A stretch of 64,000 nt of DNA from Odiellus spinosus (lineage: Eukaryota > Arthropoda > Arachnida > Opiliones > Phalangiidae), in the NCBI GenBank assembly GCA_963920705.1, contig OY987232.1, forward strand, positions 20,181,442 through 20,245,441, read 5' to 3'. The notes beneath the pieces were generated by a model, which had not been told where the DNA came from, searched no databases, and saw nothing but the letters and a program-made list of their open reading frames with translations. Below are positions 53,215 to 64,000 of this stretch, piece after piece (position 1 is the first letter of the stretch; each line of letters begins with the position of its first letter). A program made the position numbers and the translations under genes.

Positions 53215-56200
53215 GTGTCTATTTGAAATTTTCTAGGCCATATTTGTTTGCGTGAGTAATAAGTCTATAGGGAGCAATCAATTTGAATGTGGGTCTAATT
53301 CTATAGAGTTCTGTATCATTGCAGGGTTTTATAAATTAGCTATACGCTACTAATATAATTAGACATAGCTTCTATTTATGGTTGAATTTGAATAGAAAAG
53401 TCGGTATTATTTCGGCGCCATCCAATTCGAAATCGGAACACGCTCTGTTTGGTGTCTTTGTCGCCCTTCTTCGCCATAATTAAAGACAACCTCTCTCTTT
53501 TGTTTCCAGGGGGCCGCCAAATATTCCGTTATTCAATTAGTCGGGTGTCGACGCTTTCGGGTTATTACCCTATTTGAATTAATACGAACGAAGGCCGGCT
53601 ACTGCCCTTACCCTCTTTCTCTCCCTCCTATATTATATTATATTACTAGTGAAAAGAGATAAAGCTAATTTCGCTAAGCTTGATATTAATTTATTTTCCA
53701 AATGAATGAATTGAAAATAAGCCGGAAGGTATATATAGGGTTAGCTCTACCGTCACGGAGCTTGGATTTCTATTACCAAATATGGCCTTACCTCTCATTA
53801 ATGATAGGCGGATTCCACACTCGAAATAAAAGACCTTTAATACTTAATTGATAAAGAATATTAATTATAATTTTATAATGAGGGGAAAATTAACTTCATA
53901 ATTGAAATGAAAATTTTGTTGAAACGCGACCGTATGATTTTAACTTGAAATTATTTTCTCGTAATTTTTGGGATTGTCTCGAGAGAGGTGTGGCTATTAT
54001 TGTATGTTAAACCAACTTGTTGTTGGCGAATCAGCATTTTATAATAGCTATATAAACGCGATTTTTTGCGGGTGTTTTAAGAAAACGTGTATTATTCGAA
54101 CTTTTGCGATGAAGATTACGTGCTCTTACATGTTATTGCTCGTATTAGCGCCCTCTTACCCAACCCCCCAACCCTATCCCAAATAAAACCGAATTCGAAC
54201 CGTAGTATTTCAGTTCCACGCAAATTACGCGTACACCTTTTCTACATTTACACTTAACACCGAAAGTCTATGACTTTAAATTCCATAAAAGTAAACAACG
54301 CCCATCAATAAAGGTCCCCCCTACAGTTTTGTTTCGTATCCAATCGCTTAAAAATAGACAAAAAAGTCATCACCCCTGTCCTGTTCGAGTAATTTGGACT
54401 CTTCCGCTCCTTATTTCGAGTCCTGAGAGAGAAAGGTAGTGTTGGAAATAGGCGGGCCACGCTTATCTCTATCATCTTGCCTCCTTCCAACTTCGGGATG
54501 AATTTCTCTCTCTCTCTCTCCTTGGAGTGTCGGCTCCTCCGTTCATCACTATTTCCACTAGGGGCCGCTAGAGTGTCTCAAATCTGAGGAATCCGCCCGT
54601 ATTTACCCGGACCAATACTGATCTAGGTATTAAGATACTTGGCGTTCTTTACTTATTATGGAATGAAGGTGATGTAGAATTGTTGAGTGGAAATATTCAA
54701 TTAATTTAACTATTCCCGATTCAAGCGCTTTTTTGACTCTGAAAGAATATAAGGGCAAATTTAGTTCATCACGAAATGTAATTGTAAAAGTGTTGGACGT
54801 TAATTCCCCGGGGAAATTGGTTGCCTTATTCGAAGATTGTAAACCATCATTTGTATTTGTAATTAACTCGAGGCGAATTCCTCCAACGATCGTCTACGCG
54901 TAATCCGACTCTTCGTCTAATTATCGCTTTCCACGTCCCGCTTTGACCTCTAACCTTCATTTCCATCCCAAGTTCCCCAGAGAGAGAGACATCGAGAGAA
55001 TTAGAGTTAAACAAAGTCTGGCTGACATTCATTCGTATCGTGTGCCCGAAGAGAAAATATTAAACCAGCTCGGGTAAAGGGGGGTATGCCACCTCGATTT
55101 TAATTATCGTGGATATTTCGACAATTCCATTTTGCTCGGCGTCCAATCACGGAGCGCGACAACGCCTCTATAGATAGACGGATAGAATTTCTATTTTAAT
55201 GGAATGTTTATCGCCCCCAACTATCTTCGGCTAATTCTACCATCAGGGTCTTATTTTACAAAAACAAACGCTTTCGATTTCTATCGATGGCCTCATGGTG
55301 TGACGTCATTTTATGATCTTAAAATAATCTAGGGAATGTCTACTTTCTATTGGTGCAATCGGTTTATGTCTAGGAGATCGTGGAGAAAAGTTACGGCCAT
55401 TTTAAGATAGAGGTCATGTTTGGGGAATTTTTGCTCGATATCTATATCGAGTGGCGAAATTGTAAAATTCATTTAACCATATTTGTTTGAAATAATGTCA
55501 TTTACTTCAGGGACAATGAATGAAATATTTTCTTCCCCGGGGTGTGGTGGTGGTGGTGTGTGGGCGGCGTTAGTTAAAATATTGCTTATTTAACACGGCG
55601 GTTAAGATTAACATTAACCTAATTTCTAAGTGGATATTTGTGGGAACTTTGAAGCCATTAAATTCGCGGGATCGTCTTACTGGAAAACGACGGATAATCT
55701 TTAATTATGGGAGCCCTAAAACACTCTTCGAAAAAAAACCCATCCCGAGACATTTTGAAATCGGCTTAACTATTGGATAATTCTTAATAGCATAAATCCA
55801 ATTTATTAGCATCGAGTCTTGAGCCAATAAAAAGAAAAAACCGAAATACTTAACATTATACTGAGTTGTATTTCAAATCGATTTAATTTCAAAGGGAGAC
55901 TGAAGTTCGATAGTTAAGGGCTTTTCAATTATAGTAAGAACTGGAGGAACATCTTCAATTAATTCGTTTTAATTATTTTTTCTAAATATTAATAATTACC
56001 CTGGACTCAAAATGTAATTAAATTTCAAATCGATTCTTTAAATCGAATTTGAAGCCAATTAAACATTCTCCATACTTTCTAAGTTCTTTTTCTGGCCGGC
56101 GGTTTATAATTTTGGAGTGATTTTTGGCCCCCCTTGACCCTTTTCGGAAACTAGATATCTTCTTAAATCTTCGACGATTACAAACTCGAATCTCTTGGGT

Positions 56201-57950
56201 GGCATTCCATTAAAACTTTAAAGACTCGTAAGAAACTAATTTAAGCCCATTTTTAATCGAAATTATTTTTAAAGTGAAAATGAAATTAAATTTTATCATT
56301 TTTTAAATTGGTTTTAAAATTATTCTAATATAATTCTGATAGAATTCAAATCGGATATTCCATTTTTTTCTGATAATTTTCAAGTTCTCGTAAAACTTGA
56401 AATGCCTTAAAATATTTATTTATTATTAGTCGTCATGGCTTCAGTGTCCCTTTGAAATTCTAGGTGTTTGATTGGCGAAACCCGATAACATTCCGGTCGT
56501 TGAATATAAGGTCGCGTTCGCGCTTCGAGACTCGAAAATTCGTTTTTAAAAGAAAATAAATTTTGGGTTCAAATAGATAGAGATCCTTTTTTATTTAAAT
56601 TAAAATTAAATTTATTCTTTTGAAAATTGTAAATTAATCTTAATCGAATCTACTGTTTTAAAAGTGTGATTATAAAAGCGTGTAGAGCGAATGGAACTCG
56701 CGGCTATTGATATTGAATACTCGTTAGATTATTGGCGCGTATTTGGAGGAGACGGTTAAGAGATATCTCGTTACTAAAATAGCGAAGCTGGCAAAATTCT
56801 ATTTCTAATCGAGTCCTAATCGTTTGACACTCGAGGAATTTGGTCGCGTCTGAGTCTTAATTACCAATCGTTTCTCGCTCTTGTCGAGCTACGAAGTAAT
56901 GGGAGACTAGAAAAGACCTACTATCGCTATGACGTCATCTCATTGAATACTTTAGACGAGCCTCGCTTTAATCCGCTTTAACCGTGGAGGTTTAATCACG
57001 ATTAACCTCGGGTTTATTGAACTGAGAAGGTTAAATCTAATTAAACCAAGGCTTAAGGAGCTCCGCCTATGAGTGTACTCCATAATTAGAATTTGTTTGA
57101 AGTCTTTCTCAGTCTCCCTTTGATATTTGATCGACATTCGTGGATAGGATTTTTTTTTTTTTTTTTTTTTAGTCGATGAACGCTCTTGTTGAATTCGTAA
57201 TATTTTGGGCTGAACAAATTCCTTTTAATTAATCGGCGAAACACCCTCGGCTAGGCGTTCGTTTTTATTCATTCTCTAATAGATCTTTACTTCTGATTTG
57301 CCCGAGGTTTCGAGAGTCTTAGCGAGTTTATTTTGGGCGCTTTCATTAAATAATAAAAAAAAAAACTCCTTTTAAAGTTGGCTTTTTTAAATGTATAGTC
57401 GGGTCGGGTGGTGTCAAACGTAGCTCCATGTACGATGGAAGCGCCGTAACGAAAGGGGGGGGGGAAGTTGAAGTTGAATGGGCCTCTTTGGCACCCCCCC
57501 CCCCAACCCAACCCGAAACTACTTCCAAGAGACCTCGTTTAATGTTTATCGTGATTAAAAATCATAGCAATCTTTGATGGATTCTTCTAAAGAAAAACTT
57601 AAATAGAATCGGAGCTAGGATCTGTTGAGGGTGCCTGAATCAAAACCCGTTTTAAGTTTTTAAAACAGTCGCCATTCCTTAAAATAAAACCTTTCCTTTC
57701 ACCCAATGGTTAAGATACGTGTTAGGTACACACTCTTGATTTTCTTGTACACCAGAGTTCACGCGAGTCCAGTTTTAGTTCGGCAAACAGTTCCAACTCT
57801 CGCTGTACTCGGAGTCCAGCTTTGGGAGTGCAAAGAGTTTAAATATTCCGTAGATATTCTGTTGTCAAGTGTCTGACCCCTGAGGAACTCGGCACTTTAA
57901 ACAATATTTTCAATATCCACGAATGAAAGAGAAACGCGAGTGAGGTCTGA
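53215..57950. other. Non-coding stretch
   Basis: Includes the second copy of the 1,585 repeat (55,325-55,410), a CT microsatellite near 54,505, a GTGGTG run near 55,545, a poly(T) at 57,148-57,171, and opposed G- and C-runs at 57,455-57,505. A strong TTTCCAG acceptor at 53,510 opens a 45-codon frame in phase with the exon ending at 41,232, but nothing else supports it. No exon is confirmed. Confidence 0.45.
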
Positions 57951-57992
57951 TGATTAGTAGGGGGTACTGTTTAAAGCCTCCACGGTAGAGAA

Positions 57993-58160
57993 CGAGAGGT
58001 ATCCGGACAGTCTGGATAAACGCGGAGTGATGGTCAATCGAGTACTCGATAACCGCGGAAAAAAATGTAAATGATTCTTACCCGCGCAAAAATAAATAAA
58101 TAAATGTAGAAAGGAGTCTTCGCGGCAGATGGCGCCAGGGACTCTGGGTGTAACGCGAAA
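57993..58160 (-). repeat. Dispersed repeat, inverted copy of 88-255
   Basis: The reverse complement reproduces TATCGAGTACTCGATTGACC, CACTCC.CGTTTATCCAGAC and GGCGCCATCTGCCGCGAAG with small indels. Confidence 0.75.
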
Positions 58161-58199
58161 AATTTGCCCTTTTTTTAGGAGGAACACGAAGGGATAGTA

Positions 58200-59215
58200 A
58201 ACGCGCTGAAAGCTACGTTCTTTCGTCTTCAGTCAAACTCGGGTGTCTCTCTTTTATTTAAACTAAAGTCGAAGCCCTTGACATATTTTAATATTTAAAT
58301 CTTTTGTTCTCCCATCAAAATCCACCTAAAAACGTCATTTTTAAAATCTTAACTATTACTCTCCCTATTAATAGTATTACCAAGAATATATTTAAGTTAT
58401 TTATGAAGAGAATACGCTCGTGAAATAATTTTTTAAATTTGATTTAAAAACAAAAACAGTCGAAAAAAGTTTCTCTAGCGGAAAAAGCCGACTTATCTTC
58501 GGTTTAAATTTGCATACGGCGACAACTTTCTTGTTTTTCAAATAAACCTTATTGGTTTTCCTTTTGAAATATTCCGATAATGTCTCTTTGGTAATTATGT
58601 AAAACTAATATTGGCGCCACGAAGGCGTAAAAGACGAGCAGACAGTCGTCGTAGGTGTCGCGCGTTTTTGCGTTCGCGTCTGACTTTTTGGGGGAATATT
58701 AATTATTAACGCGTTTCAAATGTCTCGGGGAAATATTAAAGGGAAAATTGAAGCTAAAGATCTAACGGCTTTTGAAATTATTTTACAATCTGGCTTTTGA
58801 TTGGTTGGAGACTCTTAGTTTCTGTTTTTGTTTTTCAAATATATTATAGTTAAATGACGAGGATTTTTATTGGCTGTTGTATTTTCTCTTTAAAGAACTT
58901 GTTATCCTAATTTGAAAAACTCATAATCTTAAGCGACAATTCTTTTAAAAAAAATTTCTATTGTCTAAGTGAATATGTCTTGAACGTAGGCGTTAACTAA
59001 CCTTCTTATATCTATCAATTTCTATATTTTAAAGCAAAATCTGTCGTGGGTGGCGAAGAATTAACGTTCCGTACCCTTAAATGGTAGCGAAACATTGTAC
59101 CAAACACCATACTCATTTTTCGTACAAGATTTAAAATAATGGTTCATTTTTTGCCTAAAGAAATAATATAATTATTTATAAAAATATACCTCCTTCTTGA
59201 TAAATATTATTCTGT
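58200..59215. other. Non-coding stretch
   Basis: AT-rich with a CpG-richer spot at 58,615-58,690 (GGCGCCACGAAGGCGTAAAA). No exon is supported. Confidence 0.45.
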
Positions 59216-59224
59216 TGTTGCGGA

Positions 59225-59520
59225 TCAGGGAAAACAGGGAAAGGTCTGGGAATTTTAAGATAATTTAAAAAGTCAGGGAATTTAAAGATCTTTCGAGAAG
59301 CCATCAGGAAATTGGGATCATTATCCGCGGATTGGATTCTCAGGTGACGGCGTGTCAGTTGTATAGATTAGAACAAAGATACGCGGGCTGCAGTTTGGCC
59401 AACGCCATTATATAAACAATAAAAGCTTAAACAATTGGGTAGTTATTAGCCGAAAAGGTCAGGGAAAATCGGTGGAAAAGGTCAGGAAAAAACCTGGAAA
59501 AGTCCGGGAATTTCTGTAGC
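59225..59520 (-). repeat. Degenerate GTCAGGGAAA repeat
   Basis: Two clusters (59,225-59,310 and 59,455-59,515) of AAAGGTCAGGGAAAA and GTCAGGGAATTT words around a unique 140-bp centre. A weaker member of the family at 43.7 kb. Confidence 0.65.
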
Positions 59521-59529
59521 AACCCTGAT

Positions 59530-62080
59530 TAGGAACTTAATCCTCCCTAATCCAATTTTAAATTGAAGCGGTTAATCCCCATCTTAATTAGCGTGACTCT
59601 TAACCTTTGTATAAGGTTTCTTAATTTCAGTCAAGCGTTGAATTAGCCGAGAATTTCATTTTCGTCGCTCACTATCGTACTACCGCGATTATCTAATTTA
59701 TTCCAAATTTTATCGTCTATTAGATTAGGAGGAGTTGTTGAATTAAACCCCTTTTTTGGTGGTTTCGTTGATTACAAACCTCCAGTTCTCCACTGAAGTC
59801 GACAAATTGCGTAATAACTAAAAATATATTAGCCGATAAAAGTGAAATTGTTCTTCTATCGCGCGCGGGACCGGGAACCCACACGCCCTAAATATACATT
59901 GTAACACTAAGCGAGAAAAAGGCAATTTTTGCACCCACACATTCTTTCGTAGGATTTACTATCGTGTAAAGGGAAACTGAAAGAAAATTCACGTAAAATC
60001 GAGATTCCATTTAGAAAATTGGGATTAATTAATTTTGGATTATTTAAAGAGAAATTAAACCCATTTTATTTATGTTATTTCCAATAATAGAATTAATTTT
60101 GCCTTAATTTAATTTTTATTCTTCAATAATATAATTAATTCTGCCTTAAATTAATTTTTGTTCACGATAATATAATTAATTTTGCTTTAAATTAATTTTT
60201 ATTCTTCAATAATATGAATAATTCTATCTTAAATTAATTTTGATTGTCGATAAATGTTATTTTTGGATATCCCTTTTTAATTTTCTTATTTCGTGTTATG
60301 TCAGTCGCTCCGAGATCTGTCGTCACTTTGATTGGTGTAGGGAACTTTGAGTTAAACTTCTCTGGTATTATTATAATAGATAAAGTTAATCCAGTCGGTG
60401 TTTTTAGTAGCGTGGGGGTATTTGGGGTAAAGGAGAGGGGGGGGGTGCCACTCGAAGATATTTAAACTCGCTCGAGTTTGAAAGAATCTAAGTAATAGAA
60501 CGAAGCGAATTTGTTTGGAGTGTGCTGTTGGAAATCTTTTTAAGGCTTCAAGGACTCTCTTTAAAAATCGGTGGTTAGTCTTTTTCGTAGTATTCAAATT
60601 TAAGATAATCCCATAGCGGGCTTTCCTCTACTTCGTCTCTTCAAAAATTGAATAAAAAAACATGGTTAATTTTTAAGATCGACACCAAATACTCGTATAT
60701 TGAATTACATTAAACCCACACGCCTTTTAGTTTTAACCCGGGGAGAAAATGAAGCTAGTACCGTGTCTTCTCGTATATTTGACAAAATATGCAAATTCAA
60801 TACGATAAGTTGTGTTCACACTTGAGGTCAGAATTTGGACGAGATAATTTCACTTTCTTTTATTGCGAATATTAAATTATCCACGGGAAATATGATAAAT
60901 CTGATAGTTAACTATTAATAATAATTAACTGATTAATCAAACGGATTAACTTGTCCTCTCCGCTTTAGTAGTCGCGTTCGCGCGTAACGCAAACAGTTCT
61001 ATCTCCATTGAGCCATTTAAATATCGATTTGAGATAAGATATTAACGCGAGGTTTTAATCACCGTTTTATTTAATCAAAATTAATTTAACTTAATTCCGT
61101 TAGTTGTAGAAAAATCTTTAGGTATGACCTCGAAAGTTTAAAATAACCGGTTTGAAATCCAGTTGAAAATAGGAACATTTTCGGGTCAATATTAGAGATA
61201 GTGAGACTTAGCGTCCCCTTTGACCACTCCGACAATTAATTCCATCGAACCAGTCTTAAAAAATAGCAAAAAACTCCTCGAGAATGAGTGACAGTTGTTT
61301 ATAACTTCGGGACGCGTTCTAGGTCGTCACGAATCGTGGGTGGTTGGAATGGATACGTAACTAGGCGCGCGTGGGTGTCTTTTATGGCGTTTGTAACCTT
61401 TGAACCCTAGCTCGAACCCCCCCGTCTCCCTCCACCCGCGCCCCATAGGATACTTCTTCTTCTCCGACTACTACTTGTTAAAAATGTATTTACTTAAGTC
61501 TTACGCGTGGGCGAAAGACATTCGAAATTCCCAATTGAGGAACTCGAGTTTGAAGATGACGAGAAAATTACTAACTTCCCGCCAAATATGTCAACGCCGC
61601 GGTTCATAAACTTCTCCAAATCTCTAATCGGATCAAGGACGACATAAACACAGAATATTAATAGAATCCCAGGGAGGGCCGGGATGCTTTTCGCTTTCTA
61701 ATTGGAACAAAAATTAAAAACTTGGATTAAATAAATGAATAGAAAGTGACGTAACTAATACTTTGTCTAAGAACATGCAGTCTTTATATTATCTCAGTCT
61801 AATGTCATTGTTCCATTTTGGCGCCATACGTATACGCCTTTCCTTTTCGCTGTCGGTCTTTAGCGGAACAAATCGCGTTTGCGTCTCTTTGACGACGAAG
61901 TAGTCGATATCCGGCCCGAGCGTTAGACAACAAAACGCCCCCCATTTAAGCGCGATAACTCGCCGATCAGATATCAGAAGGAGATGAGCGATATACCCCG
62001 AGTGAGACGCCAAAGTTACAATCGTTTGCTCACCATCATTTGGTGTTTGTGAAAAATTCCCCTAAGCTAGGCTGCTTATG
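59530..62080. other. Non-coding stretch
   Basis: AT-rich, with a TTAATTTTTATTCTTCAATA tandem series at 60,050-60,245. The minus-strand frame near 61,789-62,013 has no ATG at its upstream end and no recognisable domain. Confidence 0.45.
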
Positions 62081-62151
62081 ATGGACAATTACTTTAAGAC
62101 AAATCTTATCCGTGATGAACAATTTGCTTAAGACGTATGATGGACAATTAC

Positions 62152-62297
62152 CTTAAAGGCCTAGTTCTTACTTCTGCCTGTCACCCTGGAAACAAACTCG
62201 CCCTCCAGGCTTTCTCTCGCCTCGCTACCCAAAGGGGAAGCTCGGAAGGTGAGCCCACTTCCAGTCAAACAGGCGGAAGAAATCCTAGGCCTTTAAG
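62152..62297. mobile_element. 146-bp MITE-like element, copy 1
   Basis: Perfect 13-bp terminal inverted repeats CTTAAAGGCCTAG / CTAGGCCTTTAAG; the outer TTAA could be a target duplication. It is inserted in a local GATGGACAATTACTTTAAGA repeat series (62,075-62,390). The interior is shared, inverted, with 53,072-53,212. Confidence 0.8.
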
Positions 62298-62399
62298 ACA
62301 TCTTATCTTTGATGGAAAATTTCTTTAAGACATATCTATGCCGGGCAATTAATTTAGGCATATCTATATGCTGGACAATTAAGACTTCATCTTGTACGA

Positions 62400-64000
62400 T
62401 TCCCCCAGTTGGGTAATTCGCGTCTGTTAAGGTACGTTTATCTTTCAAGACGTAGTTTTGGGGGCTCCATTTCTTAAGGGACCCTTTTACGTAATATTTG
62501 TGGTTAAACGAGCTCCTATAGAGTAAGTAACTTAATCCTTTCGCGTCTCCCTTGGGGCTAAGAAAGTTAGTTATCGGTGTGTCGAAGAATGAAGGTTATT
62601 TGGTCAATGCCCCCCCATATAGATGTAGTCGCGCTAGCCAGCTATAGAGTACTCGTTACGTAAGAAAAACGTTATGAATTGTTAATTTGAAGCACGGTGC
62701 CGTTTCCGTAATCTCGGCAAACCTTTACTTTTTGCAAATATTGTCGGCGTGAGGCTGAAGTAATTGTAAACGTGACTCGACCGTCGAGAAATAAAACGAA
62801 GATTCTCTTTACGAGAGTCTACGGTAATTAACCCCCGTGCCACCTTTCCCCGTAATTATTATTAATTAACTCTCAAAATTAAGAATATTAATTTTCATTT
62901 TTACAATACGCGTTCGTAATTAAGTTTAAATCTCAAATTAATTTAAAATAATTCTGAGAAAAATGACTTAAAGGGATAGTTACGCGATTAATTTTTTTGT
63001 TTAATTTGGCGTCGCAGTTACGCTTAGGGTCGAATGAATCTAAAAATGAAATTATCCGGTATTACGAAACAAGCCCTTAATCACGACAAGTAGTTTTAGT
63101 TTCAATCTGATTAAATGTTTTATTTTTTTCTGTCGTCGTTGGGATAAAATTGACTCCGTTTTAAGCTTGGCTCGTCTATAGATATCCTTCGATGTTCTTA
63201 GTACTTTGAACTTCCGCTTTCCTAAAGGAAGAAACCGGAAGAAAGTGAGATAGCGCGGAATGAAATCCCGAAGGAAGGAACTAAATAGAACAACCCCAAC
63301 CCCAACCCCCACCCCAGAATCGTCGTTTTAATATCAAACCATTCGGAGGTTTCATAACCCCCGATTGGCCAAATCTTCTCCTCTGGTTTAAAGAGGGAAT
63401 GAAGCCTCGCATCCGGTAGGGATTTTATATGGAAGGATCGATAAAGCGCGGCGCTGAAATAGAAACGTTAGTTCGGGAAACTCCCGCGTTTGGCGCCAGC
63501 TGTAGCTTCTGTTTAACTATAGAGTGGGTTCAGGACACGACCTGTTATATCTTTACATTTATATTCTCACCCGAATTTAATCAATTTATGGGAAATCAGT
63601 GGTTATTTTAAACCTGGTGTTTCATTTATATTGGGGTCTGTCAATTCTCCATCATTGAGGTCACACCCTAACAAGTATGAGGTTAGTTTTAACGTTAATG
63701 ACTTGGTTTTTTAGTGTTAGGCTTCCTTACACCAATTGAACCTACATCCCTAGCGAATTAATTAATCTTTGTCGCGTTTCATTTTCCCTTTAAATTGGTT
63801 CGTAGTAGGGGTTAGGCTTAACTTTCGTTGCAAAGCGGGAGTGACGTTATCCTTTGGAATAGACCGCGCGATCCGTGTGGGAGTCGCGAATTCTTTGCCA
63901 AAATAAACTTCCGGGGAAACTGAAAGACAACTTATAGAGCTATCTATACGAGACGACCGAGAAACCAGACTGTTTATACCGTTACCAGACACGTGACTCG
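62400..64000. other. Non-coding stretch to window end
   Basis: No exon is supported. It contains a C-rich run at 63,290-63,316 (CCCCAACCCCAACCCCCACC), G-quadruplex-capable on the minus strand. It also holds further TTAGGCTT words near 63,718 and 63,811. Open frames on the minus strand at 63,052-63,312 and 63,762-63,992 lack recognisable domains. Confidence 0.45.

Noticed and set aside
53510-53650. Second exon for the signal-peptide gene
   Set aside because: A good acceptor and a phase-0 frame (GAAKYSVIQLVG) exist, but the frame runs into low-complexity sequence and a stop, has no donor of note and no recognisable domain.
61789-62013. Minus-strand gene (GPDIDYFVVKETQTRF)
   Set aside because: The frame starts at TTG with no acceptor before it, and no homologue is recognisable; kept out of the gene list.
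1-64000. CRISPR arrays, bacterial operons or integrated prokaryotic DNA
   Set aside because: All tandem repeats lack the repeat-unique spacer pattern, and every confident gene is intron-bearing and animal-like.

Overview
This is 64 kb of AT-rich nuclear DNA from an animal, almost certainly an invertebrate. Evidence for this: multi-exon genes with GT-AG introns of about 50-800 bp, a CARD-containing caspase, metazoan-type MAD2L2, MRPS25 and ERCC6L orthologues, and nuclear-receptor-type C4 zinc fingers. The sequence does not let me name the phylum. Identifications were made by reading translations and splice joins by eye; no database search was run.

Layout. 0-5 kb: dispersed repeats, a possible last exon of an upstream gene, then a complete six-exon CARD caspase (+). 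5.5-8.2 kb: a cluster of foldback elements and a minisatellite. 8.2-10.7 kb: MAD2L2/REV7 (-), missing only its first exon, with an intronless two-helix membrane-protein gene nested in one intron on the same strand. 11.0-12.1 kb: three head-to-tail SINE copies with a 7SL/Alu-like head. 12.2-27.1 kb: a large, rearranged array built from pieces of one unfamiliar gene family. Its parts are a TATA promoter, a small NYGYQ exon, nuclear-receptor-type zinc-finger exons, an acidic linker exon, a KLDEA exon and coiled-coil exons. No ligand-binding domain is seen. One finger exon is intact; at least six others are broken. The array also holds a captured fragment of ERCC6L. 27.4-28.0 kb: MRPS25 (-). 29.2-38.1 kb: ERCC6L/PICH (+), 21 exons with every splice phase matching, 1532 aa; most of its longer introns are filled by their own tandem repeat. 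38-41 kb: repeats and a CpG-rich promoter. 41.07-41.23 kb: a first exon with a signal or anchor peptide. 41.2-64 kb: no convincing exons, only repeats, a 1.9-kb TA-flanked DNA transposon, a foldback element with a tRNA-like core, and small MITE-like elements.

How the genes relate: MAD2L2 (translesion synthesis/shieldin) and ERCC6L (anaphase bridge translocase) both act in genome maintenance and the caspase in cell death, but nothing here shows they are co-regulated. The most unusual feature is the ligand-binding-domain-less zinc-finger array with its repeated promoter module.
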